Assembly (NCBI GenBank): GCA_023053575.1
Contig: JAKZAP010000176.1
Location: 1-64,000, forward strand
Length of the DNA stretch: 64,000 nt
Direction: 5' to 3'
From: Branchinecta lynchi
Lineage: Eukaryota > Arthropoda > Branchiopoda > Anostraca > Branchinectidae
Each line of letters opens with the position of its first letter. Within the stretch, counting starts at the first letter, position 1. Of the stretch, positions 47,651-63,000 are shown piece after piece. The position numbers and the translations under genes were made by a program. The notes beneath the pieces were generated by a model. It was not told where the DNA came from, did not search any database, and saw only the letters and a program-made list of their open reading frames with translations.

Positions 47651-49453
47651 TCAAATCAGACCTTGTGGGAAAACTAACCTTGCGGGAAAACCAACCTTGT
47701 GGGAAAACCAACCTTGTGGGAAAACCAACCTTGCGGGAAAACCAACCTTGGGGGAAAACAAACCTTGTGGGAAAACAAACCTTGTGGGAAAACAAACCTT
47801 GTGGGAAAACCAACCTAGTGGGAAAAACAACCTAGTGGGAAAACAAACCTTGTGAGAAAACAAACCTTGTGGGAAAACCAACATTATGGGGAAACAAACC
47901 CTGCGGGAAAACCAACCTTGTGGGAAAACCAACCTTGCGGGAAAGCGAACCTTTCGGGAAAACCAACACAGTGGGAAAACAAACCTTGTGAGAAAACAAT
48001 CCTTGTGGGAAAACAATCCTTGTGGGGAAACAAACCTTGTGGGGAAACAAACCTTGTGGGAAAACTAACCTTGTGGGAAAACAAACCTTGCGGGAAAACT
48101 AACCTTGTGGGAAAACAAACCCTGCGGGAAAACCAACCTTGTGGGAAAACAAACCTTGTGGGAAAACAAACCTTGTGGGAAAACCAATCTAGTGGGAAAA
48201 ACAACCTAGTGGGAAAACAAACCTTGTGAGAAACCAAACCTTGTGGGAAAACCAACCTTACGGGGAAAGCAACCCTGCGGAAAAACCAACCTTGTGGGAA
48301 AACCAACCTTGTGGGAAAGCGAACCTTTTGGGAAAACCGACACAGTGGGAAAACAAACCTTGTGGGAAAACCAACCTTGCGGGAAAACCAACCTTGGGGG
48401 AAAACAAACCTTGTGGGAAAACAAACCTTGTGGGGAAACAAACCTAGTGGGAAAACAAACCTTGTGAGAAAACAATCCTTTTGGGAAAACAAACCTTGTG
48501 GGGAAACAAACCTTGCGGGAAAGCTAACCTTGTGGGAAAACAAACCCTGCGGGAAAACCAACCTTGTGGGAAAACAGACCTTGTGGGAAAACAAACCTTG
48601 TGGGAAAACAAACCTTATGGGGAAACAAACCTTGTGGGAAAACCAGCCTTGTGAGAAAACTAACGTTGTGGGAAAACCAACCTTGTGGGAAAACCAACCT
48701 AGAGGAAAAACAAATCTTGAGGGAAAACAAACCTTGTGGGAAAAAAAACCTTGTGGGAAAGACAACCTTATGGGAAAACCAAAACAGTGGGAAAACAAAC
48801 CTTGTGAGAAAACAAACCTTGTGGGAAAACAAACCTTGTGGGGAAACAAACCTTGTTAGAAAACAAACATTGTGTTAAATCAGACCTTGTGGGAAAACTA
48901 ACCTTGCGGGAAAACCAACCTTGTGGGAAAACCAACCTTGTGGGGAAACCAACCTTGCGGGAAAACCAACCTTGGGGGAAAACAAACCTTGTGGGAAAAC
49001 AAACCTTGTTCGAAAACAAACCTTGTGGGAAAACCAACCTAGTGGGAAAAACAACCTAGTGGGAAAACAAACCTTGTGAGAAAACAAACCTTGTGGGAAA
49101 ACCAACATTATGGGGAAACAAACCCTGCGGGAAAACCAACCTTGTGGGAAAACCAACCTTGCGGGAAAGCGAACCTTTTGGGAAAACCAACACAGTGGGA
49201 AAACAAACCTTGTGAGAAAACAATCCTTGTGGGAAAACAAACCTTGTGGGGAAACAAACCTTGTGGGGAAACAAACCTTGTGGGAAAACTAACCTTGTGG
49301 GAAAACAAACCTTGCGGGAAAACTAACCTTGTGGGAAAACAAACCCTGCGGGAAAACCAACCTTGTGGGAAAACCAACCTTGTGGGAAAACAAACCTTGT
49401 GGGAAAACCAATCTAGTGGGAAAAACAACCTAGTGGGAAAACAAACCTTGTGA
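47651..49453 (+). repeat. Higher-order satellite duplication, 1,224-bp offset
   Basis: 47,651-48,229 recurs at 48,875-49,453, an offset of 72 monomers. A further related copy begins near 51,730, displaced by one base from a multiple of 17. Confidence 0.7.
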
Positions 49454-52400
49454 GAAACCAAACCTTGTGGGAAAACCAACCTTACGGGGAAAGCAACCCT
49501 GCGGGAAAACCAACCTTGTGGGAAAACCAACCTTGTGGGAAAGCGAACCTTTTGGGAAAAACAACCTAGTGGGAAAACAAACCTTGTGAGAAAACAAACC
49601 TTGTGGGAAAACCAACATTATGGGGAAACAAACCCTGCGGGAAAACCAACCTTGTGGGGAAACAAACCTTGCGGAAAAACTAACCTTGCGGGAAAACAGA
49701 CCCTGCGGGAAAACCAACCTTGTGGGAAAACCAACCTTGTGGGGAAACAAACCTTTCGGGAAAACTAACCTTGTGGGAAAACAAACCCTGCGGGAAAACC
49801 AACCTTGTGGGAAAACAAACCTTGTGGGAAAACAAACCTTGTGGGAAAACAAACCTTGTGGGAAAACAAACCTTGTGGGAAAACAAACCTTATGGGGAAA
49901 CAAACCTTGCGGGAAAACCAACCTTGGGGGAAAACAAACCTTGTGGGAAAACAAACCTTGTGGGGAAACAAACCTAGTGGGAAAACAAACCTTGTGAGAA
50001 AACAATCCTTGTGGGAAAACAAACCTTGTGGGGAAACAAACCTTGCGGGAAAACTAACCTTGTGGGAAAACAAACCCTGCGGGAAAACCAACCTTGTGGG
50101 AAAACCAACCTTGTGGGGAAACAAACCTTGCGGGAAAACTAACCTTGTGGGAAAACAAACCCTGCGGGAAAAGCAACCTTGCGGGAAAGCGAACCTTGTG
50201 GGAAAACAAACCTTGTGGGAAAACCAACCTAGTGGGAAAAACAACCTAGTGGGGAAACAAACCTTGTGAGAAAACAAACCTTGTGGGAAAACCAACCTTA
50301 TGGGGAAAGCAACCCTGCGGGAAAACCAACCTTGTGGGAAAACCAACCTTGTGGGAAAGCGAACCTTTTGGGAAAACCAACACAGTGGGAAAACAAACCT
50401 TGTGGGAAAACAAACCTTGCGGGAAAACCAACCTTGGGGGAAAACAAACCTTGTGGGAAAACAAACCTTGTGGGGAAACAAGCCTAGTGGGAAACAAACC
50501 TTGTGAGAAAACAATCCTTGTGGGAAAACAAACTTTGTGGGGAAACAAACCTTGCGGAAAAACTAACCTTGCGGGAAAACAAACCCTGCGGGAAAACCAA
50601 CCTTGTGGGAAAACCAACCTCGTGGGGAAACAAACCTTTCGGGAAAACTAACCTTGTGGGAAAACAAACCCTGCGGGAAAACCAACCTTGTGGGAAAACA
50701 AACCTTGTGGGAAAACAAACCTTGTGGGAAAACAAACCTTGTGGGAAAACAAACCTTGTGGGAAAACAAACCTTATGGGGAAACAAACCTTGTGGGAAAA
50801 CCAGCCTTGTGAGAAAACTAACGTTGTGGGAAAACCAACCTTGTGGGAAAACCAACCTAGAGGAAAAACAAATCTTTAGGGAAAACAAACCTTGTGGGGA
50901 AACAAACCTTGTGGGGAAACAAACCTTGTGGGAAAACTAACCTTGTGGGAAAACAAACCTTGCGGGAAAACTAACCTTGTGGGAAAACAAACCCTGCGGG
51001 AAAACCAACCTTGTGGGAAAACAAACCTTGTGGGAAAACAAACCTTGTGGGAAAACCAATCTAGTGGGAAAAACAACCTAGTGGGAAAACAAACCTTGTG
51101 AGAAACCAAACCTTGTGGGAAAACCAACCTTACGGGGAAAGCAACCCTGCGGGAAAACCAACCTTGTGGGAAAACCAACCTTGTGGGAAAGCGAACCTTT
51201 TGGGAAAACCGACACAGTGGGAAAACAAACCTTGTGGGAAAACCAACCTTGCGGGAAAACCAACCTTGGGGGAAAACAAACCTTGTGGGAAAACAAACCT
51301 TGTGGGGAAACAAACCTAGTGGGAAAACAAACCTTGTGAGAAAACAATCCTTTTGGGAAAACAAACCTTGTGGGGAAACAAACCTTGCGGGAAAACTAAC
51401 CTTGTGGGAAAACAAACCCTGCGGGAAAACCAACCTTGTGGGAAAACAGACCTTGTGGGAAAACAAACCTTGTGGGAAAACAAACCTTATGGGGAAACAA
51501 ACCTTGTGGGAAAACCAGCCTTGTGAGAAAACTAACGTTGTGGGAAAACCAACCTAGAGGAAAAACAAATCTTGAGGGAAAACAAACCTTGTGGGAAAAA
51601 AAACCTTGTGGGAAAGACAACCTTATGGGAAAACCAAAACAGTGGGAAAACAAACCTTGTGAGAAAACAAACCTTGTGGGAAAACAAACCTTGTGGGGAA
51701 ACAAACCTTGTGAGAAAACAAACATTGTGTTAAATCAGACCTTGTGGGAAAACTAACCTTGCGGGAAAACCAACCTTGTGGGAAAACCAACCTTGTGGGG
51801 AAACCAACCTTGCAGGAAAACCAACCTTGGGGGAAAACAAACCTTGTGGGAAAACAAACCTTGTTCGAAAAAAAACCTTGTGGGAAAACCAACCTAGTGG
51901 GAAAAACAACCTAGTGGGAAAACAAACCTTGTGAGAAAACAAACCTTGTGGGAAAACCAACATTATGGGGAAACAAACCCTGCGGGAAAACCAACCTTGT
52001 GGGAAAACCAACCTTGCGGGAAAGCGAACCTTTTGGGAAAACCAACACAGTGGGAAAACAAACCTTGTGAGAAAACAATCCTTGTGGGAAAACAAACCTT
52101 GTGGGAAAACAAACCTTGTGGGGAAACAAACCTAGTGGGAAAACAAACCTTGTGAGAAAACAATCCTTTTGGGAAAACAAACCTTGTGGGGAAACAAACC
52201 TTGCGGGAAAACTAACCTTGTGGGAAAACAAACCCTGCGGGAAAACCAACCTTGTGGGAAAACAGACCTTGTGGGAAAACAAACCTTGTGGGAAAACAAA
52301 CCTTATGGGGAAACAAACCTTGTGGGAAAACCAGCCTTGTGAGAAAACTAACGTTGTGGGAAAACCAACCTTGTGGGAAAACCAACCTAGAGGAAAAACA

Positions 52401-55400
52401 AATCTTGAGGGAAAACAAACCTTGTGGGAAAAAAAACCTTGTGGGAAAGACAACCTTATGGGAAAACCAAAACAGTGGGAAAACAAACCTTGTGAGAAAA
52501 TAAACCTTGTGGGAAAACAAACCTTGTGGGGAAACAAACCTTGTGAGAAAACAAACATTGTGTTAAATCAGACCTTGTGGGAAAACTAACCTTGCGGGAA
52601 AACCAACCTTGTGGGAAAACCAACCTTGTGGGGAAACCAACCTTGCGGGAAAACCAACCTTGGGGGAAAACAAACCTTGTGGGAAAACAAACCTTGTTCG
52701 AAAACAAACCTTGTGGGAAAACCAACCTAGTGGGAAAACAAACCTTGTGAGAAAACAAACCTTGTGGGAAAACCAACCTTATGGGGAAACAAACCCTGCG
52801 GGAAAACCAACCTTGTGGGAAAACCAACCTTGCGGGAAAGCGAACCTTTTGGGAAAACCAACACAGTGGGAAAACAAACCTTGTGAGAAAACAATCCTTG
52901 TGGGAAAACAAACCTTGTGGGGAAACAAACCTTGTGGGGAAACAAACCTTGTGGGAAAACTAACCTTGTGGGAAAACAAACCTTGCGGGAAAACTAACCT
53001 TGTGGGAAAACAAACCCTGCGGGAAAAGCAACCTTGCGGGAAAGCGAACCTTGTGGGAAAACAAACCTTGTGGGAAAACCAACCTAGTGGGAAAAACAAC
53101 CTAGTGGGAAAACAAACCTTGTGAGAAAACAAACCTTTTGGGAAAACCAACCTTATGGGGAAAGCAACCCTGCGGGAAAACCAACCTTGTGGGAAAACCA
53201 ACCTTGTGGGAAAGCGAACCTTTTGGGAAAACCAACACAGTGGGAAAACAAACCTTGTGGGAAAACAAACCTTGTGGGGAAACAAGCCTAGTGGGAAACA
53301 AACCTTGTGAGAATACAATCCTTGTGGGAAAACAAACCTTGTGGGGAAACAAACCTTGCGGAAAAACTAACCTTGCGGGAAAACAAACCCTGCGGGAAAA
53401 CCAACCTTGTGGGAAAACCAACCTCGTGGGGAAACAAACCTTTCGGGAAAACTAACCTTGTGGGAAAACAAACCCTGCGGGAAAACCAACCTTGTGGGAA
53501 AACAAACCTTGTGGGAAAACAAACCTTGTGGGAAAACAAACCTTGTGGGAAAACAAACCTTGTGGGAAAACAAACCTTGGGGGAAAACAAACCTGGTGGG
53601 AAAACAAACCTTATGGGGAAACAAACCTTGTGGGAAAACCAACCTTGCGAGAAAACTAACGTTGTGGGAAAACCAACCTTGTGGGAAAACCAACCAAGAG
53701 GAAAAACAAATCTTGAGGGAAAACAAACCTTGTGGAAAAACTAACCTTGCGGGAAAACCAACCTTGTGGGAAAACCAACCTTGTGGGAAAGCGAACCTTT
53801 TGGGAAAACCAACACAGTGGGAAAACAAACCTTGTGGGAAAACCAACCTTGCGGGAAAACCAACCTTGGGGGAAAACAAACCTTGTGGGAAAACAAACCT
53901 TGTGGGGAAACAAACCTAGTGGGAAAACAAACCTTGTGAGAAAACAATCCTTGTGGGAAAACAAACCTTGTGGGGAAACAAACCTTGCGGAAAAACTAAC
54001 CTTGTGGGAAAACAAACCCTGCGGAAAAACCAACCTTGTGGGAAAACCAACCTTGTGGGGAAACAAACCTTTCGGGAAAACCAACCTTGTGGGAAAACAA
54101 ACCTTGTGGGAAAACAAACCTTGTGTTAAAACAAACCTTGTGCGAAAACAAACCTTGTGAGAAAACAAACCTTGTGGGGAAACAAACCTAGTGGGAAAAC
54201 AAACCTTGTGAGAAAACAAACCTTGTGGGAAAACCAACCTTATGGGAAAACAAACCTAGTGGGAAAACAAACCTTGTGGGGAAACAAACCTTTCGGGAAA
54301 ACAAACCTTGTGGGAAAACGACCCTAGTGGGAAAACAAACCTTGTGAGAAAACAAACCTTGTGGGAAAACCAACCTTATAGGGAAACAAACCCTGTGGGA
54401 AAACCAACCTTGTGGTAAAACCAACCTTGCGGGAAAGTGAACCTTTTGGGAAAACCAACACAGTGGGAAAACAAACCTTGTGAGAAAACGATCCTTGTGG
54501 GAAAATAAACCTTGTGGGGAAACAAACCTTGTGGGAAAACCAACCTTGTGGGAAAACCAACCTTGTGGGGAAACAAACCTTTCGGGAAAACCAACCTTGT
54601 GGGAAAACAAACCTTGTGGGAAAACAAACCTTGTGTTAAAACAAACCTTGTGGGAAAACAAACCTTGTGAGAAAACAAACCTTGTGGGGAAACAAACATA
54701 GTGGGAAAACAAACCTTGTGGGAAAACCAACCTTGTGGGGAAACAAACCTTTCGGGAAAACCAACCTTGTGGGAAAACAAACCTTGTGAGAAAACGATCC
54801 TTGTGGGAAAACTAACCTTGTGGGAAACCAACCTTGTGGGGAAACAAACCTTTCGGGAAAACCAACCTTGTGGGAAAACAAACCTTGTGAGAAAACGATC
54901 CTTGTGGGAAAACTAACCTTGTGGGAAAACAAACCCTGCGGGAAAACCAACCTTGTGGGAAAACAAACCTTGTGGGGAAACAAACCTTTCGGGAACACCA
55001 ACCTTGTGGGAAAACAAACCTTGTGGGAAAACAAACCTTGTGTTAAAACAAACCTTGTGGGAAAACAAACCTTGTGAGAAAACAAACCTTGTGGGGAAAC
55101 AAACCTAGTGGGAAAATAAACCTTGTGAGAAAACAAACCTTGTGGGAAAACCAACCTTATGGGAAAACAAACCTAGTGGGAAAACAAACCTTGTGGGGAA
55201 ACAAACCTTTCGGGAAAACAAACCTTGTGGGAAAACCAACCTAGTGGGAAAACAAACCTTGTGAGAAAACAAACCTTGTGGGAAAACCAACCTTATAGGG
55301 AAACAAACCCTGCGGGAAAACCAACCTTGTGGTAAATCCAACCTTGCGGGAAAGTGAACCTTTTGGAAAAACCAACACAGTGAAAAAACAAACCATGTGA

Positions 55401-58400
55401 GAAAACGATCCTTGTGGGAAAATAAACCTTGTGGGGAAACAAACCTTGTGGGGAAACAAACCTTGTGGGAAAACTAACCTTGTGGGAAAACTAACCTTGT
55501 GGGAAAACAAACCCTGCGGGAAAACCAACCTTGTGGGAAAACCAACCTTGTGGGGAAACAAACCTTTCGGGAAAACCAACCTTGTGGGAAAACAAACCTT
55601 GTGGGAAAACAAACCTTGTGGGAAAACAAACCTTGTGGGGAAACAAACCTAGTGGGAAAACAAACCTTGTGAGAAAACAAACCTTGTGGGAAAACCAACC
55701 TTATGGGAAAACAAACCTAGTGGGAAAACAAACAATGTGGGGAAACAAACCTTTTGGGAAAACAAACCTAGTGGGAAAACAAACCTTGTGGGGAAACAAA
55801 CCTTTTGGGAAAACCAACCTTGTGGGAAAACAAACCTTGTGGGAAAACAAACCTTGTGGGAAAACAAACCTTGTGGGAAAACAAACCTTATGGGAAAATG
55901 GGGAAACAAACCTTGTGGGAAAACCAACCTTGCGGGAAAGCGAACCTTTTGGGAAAACCAACACAGTGGGAAAACAAACCTTGTGGGAAAACCAACCTTG
56001 CGGGAAAACCAACCTTGTGGGGAAACAAACCTTTCGGGAAAACCAACCTTGTGGGAAAACAAACCTTGTGAGAAAACGATCCTTGTGGGAAAACTAACCT
56101 TGTGGGAAAACCAACCTTGTGGGGAAACAAACCTTTCGGGAAAACCAACCTTGTGGGAAAACAAACCTTGTGAGAAAACGATCCTTGTGGGAAAACTAAC
56201 CTTGTGGGAAAACAAACCCTGCGGGAAAACCAACCTTGTGGGAAAACCAACCTTGTGGGGAAACAAACCTTTCGGGAAAACCAACCTTGTGGGAAAACAA
56301 ACCTTGTGAGAAAACGATCCTTGTGGGAAAACTAACCTTGTGGGAAAACCAACCTTGTGGGGAAACAAACCTTTCGGGAAAACCAACCTTGTGGGAAAAC
56401 AAACCTTGTGAGAAAACGATCCTTGTGGGAAAACTAACCTTGTGGGAAAACAAACCCTGCGGGAAAACCAACCTTGTGGGAAAACAAACCTTGTGGGAAA
56501 ACAAACCTTGTGTTAAAACAAACCTTGTGGGAAAACAAACCTTGTGAGAAAACAAACCTTGTGGGGAAACAAACCTAGTGGGAAAACAAACCTTGTGAGA
56601 AAACAAACCTTGTGGGAAAACCAATCTTATGGGAAAACAAACCTAGTGGGAAAACAAACCTTGTGGGGAAACAAACCTTTTGGGAAAACAAACCTTGTGG
56701 GAAAACCAACCTAGTGGGAAAACAAACCTTGTGAGAAACGATCCTTGTGGGAAAATAAACCTTGTGGGGAAACAAACCTTGTGGGGAAACAAACCTTGTG
56801 GGAAAACTAACCTTGTGGGAAAACAAACCTTGCAGGAAAACTAACCTTGTGGGAAAATAAACCCTGCGGGAAAACCAACCTTGTGGGAAAACCAACCTTG
56901 TGGGGAAACAAACCTTTCGGGAAAACCAACCTTGTGGGAAAACAAACCTTGTGGGAAAACAAACCTAGTGGGAAAACAAACCTTGTGGGAAAACAAACCT
57001 TGTGAGAAAACAAACCTTGTGGGGAAACAAACCTAGTGGGAAAACAAACCTTGTGAGAAAACAAACCTTGTGGGAAAACCAACCTTATGGGAAAACAAAC
57101 CTAGTGGGAAAACAAACAATGTGGGGAAACAAACCTTTTGGGAGAACCAACCTTGTGGGAAAACAAACCTTGTGGGAAAACAAACCTTGTAGGAAAACAA
57201 ACCTTGTGGGAAAACAAACCTTACGGGAAAACAAACCTTGTGGGGAAACAAACCTTGTGGGAAAACCAACCTTGCGGGAAAGCGAACCTTTTGGGAAAAC
57301 CAACACAGTGGGAAAACAAACCTTGTGGGAAAACAAACCTTGTGGGGAAACAAACCTTGTGGGGAAACAAACCTTGTGGGAAAACCAACCTTGCGGGAAA
57401 GCGAACCTTTTGGGAAAACCAACACAGTGGGAAAACAAACCTTGTGGGAAAACCAACCTTGCGGGAAAACCAACCTTGGGGGAAAATAAAGCTTGTGGGG
57501 AAACAAACCTTGTGGGAAAACCAACCTTGCGGGAAAGCGAACCTTTTGGGAAAACCAACACAGTGGGAAAACAAACCTTGTGGGAAAACAAACCTTGTGG
57601 GAAAACCAACCTAGTGGGAAAACAAACCTTGTGAGAAAACAAACCTTGTGGGAAAACCAACCTTGTGGTAAAACCAACCTTGCGGGAAAGTGAACCTTTT
57701 GGGAAAACCAACACAGTGGGAAAACAAACCTTGTGAGAAAACAATCCTTGTGGGAAAACAAACCTTGTGGGGAAACAAACCTTGTGGGGAAACAAACCTT
57801 GTGGGAAAACTAACCTTGTGGGAAAACAAACCTTGCGGGAAAACTAACCTTGTGGGAAAACAAACCCTGCGGGAAAACCAACCTTGTGGGAAAACAAACC
57901 TTGTAGGAAAACAAACCTTGTGGGAAAACAAACCTTATGGGGAAACAAACCTTGTGGGAAAACCAACCTTGTGGGAAAACAAACCTTGTAGGAAAACAAA
58001 CCTTGTGGGAAAACAAACCTTGTGGGGAAACAAACCTTGGGGGAAAACAAACCTTGGGGGAAAACAAACCTTGTGGGAAAACCAACCTTGCGGGAAAGTG
58101 AACCTTTTGGGAAAACCAACACAGTGGGAAAACAAACCTTGTGAGAAAACAATCCTTGTGGGAAAACAAACCTTGTGGGGAAACAAACCTTGTGGGGAAA
58201 CAAACCTTGTGGGAAAACCAACCTTGCGGGAAAGCGAACCTTTTGGGAAAACCAACACAGTGGGAAAACAAACCTTGTGGGAAAACCAACCTTGCGGGAA
58301 AACCAACCTTGGGGGAAAATAAAGCTTGTGGGGAAACAAACCTTGTGGGAAAACCAACCTTGCGGGAAAGCGAACCTTTTGGGAAAACCAACACAGTGGG

Positions 58401-60015
58401 AAAACAAACCTTGTGGGAAAACCAACCTTGCGGGAAAACCAACCTTGGGGGAAAATAAAGCTTGTGGGGAAACAAACCTTGTGGGAAAACCAACCTTGCG
58501 GGAAAGCGAACCTTTTGGGAAAACCAACACAGTGGGAAAACAAACCTTGTGGGAAAACCAACCTTGCGGGAAAACAAACCTTGTGGGGAAACAAACCTAG
58601 TGGGAAAACAAACCTTGTGAGAAAACAAACCTTGTGGGAAAACCAACCTTATGGGAAAACAAACCTAGTGGGAAAACAAACAATGTGGGGAAACAAACCT
58701 TTTGGGAAAACAAACCTAGTGGGAAAACAAACCTTGTGGGGAAACAAACCTTTTGGGAAAACCAACCTTGTGGGAAAACAAACCTTGTGGGAAAACAAAC
58801 CTTGTGGGAAAACAAACCTTGTGGGAAAACAAACCTTATGGGAAAATGGGGAAACAAACCTTGTGGGAAAACCAACCTTGCGGGAAAGCGAACCTTTTGG
58901 GAAAACCAACACAGTGGGAAAACAAACCTTGTGGGAAAACAAACCTTGTGGGAAAACAAACCTTGTGGGAAAACAAACCTTGTGGGAAAACCAACCTTGC
59001 GGGAAAGTGAACCTTTTGGGAAAACCAACACAGTGGGAAAACAAACCTTGTGGGAAAACCAACCTTGCGGGAAAGCGAACCTTTTGGGAAAACCAACACA
59101 GTGGGAAAACAAACCTTATGGGAAAACAAACCTAGTGGGAAAACAAACAATGTGGGGAAACAAACCTTTTGGGAGAACCAACCTTGTGGGAAAACAAACC
59201 TTGTGGGAAAACAAACCTTGTGGGAAAACAAGCCTTGTGGGAAAACAAACCTTACGGGAAAACAAACCTTGTGGGGAAACAAACCTTGTGGGAAAACCAA
59301 CCTTGCGGGAAAGCGAACCTTTTGGGAAAACCAACACAGTGGGAAAACAAACCTTGTGGGAAAACCAACCTTGCGGGAAAACCAACCTTGGGGGAAAATA
59401 AAGCTTGTGGGAAAACCAACCTAGTGGGAAAAACAACCTAGTGGGAAAACAAACCTTGTGAGAAAACAAACCTTGTGAGAAAACCAACCTTATGGGGAAA
59501 GCAACCCTGCGGGAAAACCAACCTTGTGGGAAAACCAACCTTGTGGGAAAACAAACCTTGAGGGAAAACAAACCTTGTGGGAAAACAAACCTTGTGGGGA
59601 AACAAACCTAGTGGGAAAACAAACCTTGTGAGAAAACAAACCTTGTGGGAAAACCAACCTTATGGGAAAACAAACCTAGTGGGAAAACAAACAATGTGGG
59701 GAAACAAACCTTTTGGGAAAACAAATCTAGTGGGAAAACCAACCTTGTGGGGAAACAAACCTTTCGGGAAAACCAACCTTGTGGGAAAACAAACCTTGTG
59801 AGAAAACGATCCTTGTGGGAAAACTAACCTTGTGGGAAAACAAACCCTGCGGGAAAACCAACCTTGTGGGAAAACCAACCTTGTCTGGAAACAAACCTTT
59901 CGGGAAAACCAACCTTGTGGGAAAACAAACCTTGTGGGAAAACAAACCTTGTGTTAAAACAAACCTTGTGGGAAAACAAACCTTGTGAGAAAACAAACCT
60001 TGTGGGGAAACAAAC

Positions 60016-63000
60016 CTAGTGGGAAAACAAACCTTGTGAGAAAACAAACCTTGTGGGAAAACCAACCTTATGGGAAAACAAACCTAGTGGGAAAACAAAC
60101 CTTGTGGGGAAACAAACCTTTCGGGAAAACAAACCTTGTGGGAAAACCAACCTAGTGGGAAAACAAACCTTGTGAGAAAACAAACCTTGTGGGAAAACCA
60201 ACCTTATAGGGAAACAAACCCTGCGGGAAAACCAACCTTGTGGTAAAACCAACCTTGCGGGAAAGTGAACCTTTTGGGAAAACCAACACAGTGGGAAAAC
60301 AAACCTTGTGAGAAAACGATCCTTGTGGGAAAATAAACCTTGTGGGGAAACAAACCTTGTGGGGAAACAAACCTTGTGGGAAAACTAACCTTGTGGGAAA
60401 ACAAACCTTGCAGGAAAACTAACCTTGTGGGAAAACAAACCCTGCGGGAAAACCAACCTTGTGGGAAAACCAACCTTGTGGGGAAACAAACCTTTCGGGA
60501 AAACCAACCTTGTGGGAAAACAAACCTTGTGGGAAAACAAACCTAGTGGGAAAACAAACCTTGTGGGAAAACAAACCTTGTGAGAAAACAAACCTTGTGG
60601 GGAAACAAACCTAGTGGGAAAACAAACCTTGTGAGAAAACAAACCTTGTGGGAAAACCAACCTTATGGGAAAACAAACCTAGTGGGAAAACAAACAATGT
60701 GGGGAAACAAACCTTTTGGGAGAACCAACCTTGTGGGAAAACAAACCTTGTGGGAAAACAAACCTTGTGGGAAAACAAACCTTACGGGAAAACAAACCTT
60801 GTGGGGAAACAAACCTTGTGGGAAAACCAACCTTGCGGGAAAGCGAACCTTTTGGGAAAACCAACACAGTGGGAAAACAAACCTTGTGGGAAAACCAACC
60901 TTGCGGGAAAACCAACCTTGGGGGAAAATAAAGCTTGTGGGAAAACCAACCTAGTGGGAAAAACAACCTAGTGGGAAAACAAACCTTGTGAGAAAACAAA
61001 CCTTGTGAGAAAACCAACCTTATGGGGAAAGCAACCCTGTGGGAAAACCAACCTTGTGGGAAAACCAACCTTGTGGGAAAGCGAACCTTTTGGGAAAACC
61101 AACACAGTTTGAAAACAAACCTTGTGGGAAAACCAACCTTGCGGGAAAACCAACCTTGGGGGAAAACAAACCTTGTGGGAAAACAAACCTTGTGGGGAAA
61201 CAAACCTAGTGGGAAAACAAACCTTGTGAGAAAACAATCCTTGTGGGAAAACAAACCTTGTGGGGAAACAAACCTTGCGGAAAAACTAACCTTGCGGGAA
61301 AACAAACCCTGCGGGAAAACCAACCTTGTGGGGAAACAAACCTTTCGGGAAAACTAACCTTGTGGGAAAACAAACCCTGCTGGAAAACCAACCTTGTGGG
61401 AAAACAAACCTTGTGGGAAAACAAACCTTGTGGGAAAACAAACCTTGTGGGAAAACAAACCTTGTGGGAAAACAAACCTTGTGGGAAAACAAACCTTATG
61501 GGGAAACAAACCTTGTGGGAAAACCAACCTTGCGAGAAAACTAACGTTGTGGGAAAACCAACCTTGTGGGAAAACCAACCAAGAGGAAAAACAAATCTTG
61601 AGGGAAAACATACCTTGTGGGAAAACTAACCTTGCGGGAAAACCAACCTTGTGGGAAAACCAACCTTGTGGGAAAGCGACCCTTTTGGGAAAACCAACAC
61701 AGTGGGAAAACAAACCTTGTGGGAAAACCAACCTTGCGGGAAAACCAACCTTGGGGGAAAACAAACCTTGTGGGAAAACAAACCTTGTGGGGAAACAAAC
61801 CTAGTGGGAAAACAAACCTTGTGAGAAAACAATCCTTGTGGGAAAACAAACCTTGTGGGGAAACAAACCTTGCGGAAAAACTAACCTTGTGGGAAAACAA
61901 ACCCTGCGGGAAAACCAACCTTGTGGGAAAACCAACCTTGTGGGGAAACAAACCTTTCGGGAAAACCAACCTTGTGGGAAAACCAACCTTGTGGGAAAAC
62001 AATCCTTGTGTTAAAACAATCCTTGTGGGAAAACAAACCTTGTGAGAAAACAAACCTTGTGGGGAAACAAACCTAGTGAGAAAACAAACCTTGTGAGAAA
62101 ACAAACCTTGTGGGAAAACCAACCTTATGGGAAAACAAACCTAGTGGGAAAACAAACCTTGTGGGGAAACAAACCTTTCGGGAAAACAAACCTTGTGGGA
62201 AAACAAACCTTGTGGGAAAACAAACCTTGTGGGAAAACCAACCTAGTGGGAAAACAAACCTTGTGAGAAAACAAACCTTGTGGGAAAACCAACCTTGTGG
62301 TAAAACCAACCTTGCGGGAAAGTGAACCTTTCGGGAAAACCAACACAGTGGGAAAACAAACCTTGTGAGAAAACAATCCTTGTGGGAAAACAAACCTTGT
62401 GGGGAAACAAACCTTGTGGGGAAACAAACCTTGTGGGAAAACTAACCTTGTGGGAAAACAAACCTTGCGGGAAAACTAACCTTGTGGGAAAACAAACCCT
62501 GCGGGAAAACCAACCTTGTGGGAAAACAAACCTTGTAGGAAAACAAACCTTGTGGGAAAACAAACCTTATGGGGAAACAAACCTTGTGGGAAAACCAACC
62601 TTGTGGGAAAACAAACCTTGTAGGAAAACAAACCTTGTGGGAAAACAAACCTTGTGGGGAAACAAACCTTGGGGGAAAACAAACCTTGGGGGAAAACAAA
62701 CCTTGTGGGAAAACCAACCTTGCGGGAAAGTGAACCTTTTGGGAAAACCAACACAGTGGGAAAACAAACCTTGTGAGAAAACAATCCTTGTGGGAAAACA
62801 AACCTTGTGGGGAAACAAACCTTGTGGGGAAACAAACCTTGTGGGAAAACTAACCTTGTGGGAAAACAGACCTTGGGGGAAAACAAACCCTGCGGGAAAA
62901 CCAACCTTGTGGTAAAACCAACCTTGCGGGAAAGTGAACCTTTTGGGAAAACCAACACAGTGGGAAAACAAACCTTGTGAGAAAACAATCCTTGTGGGAA

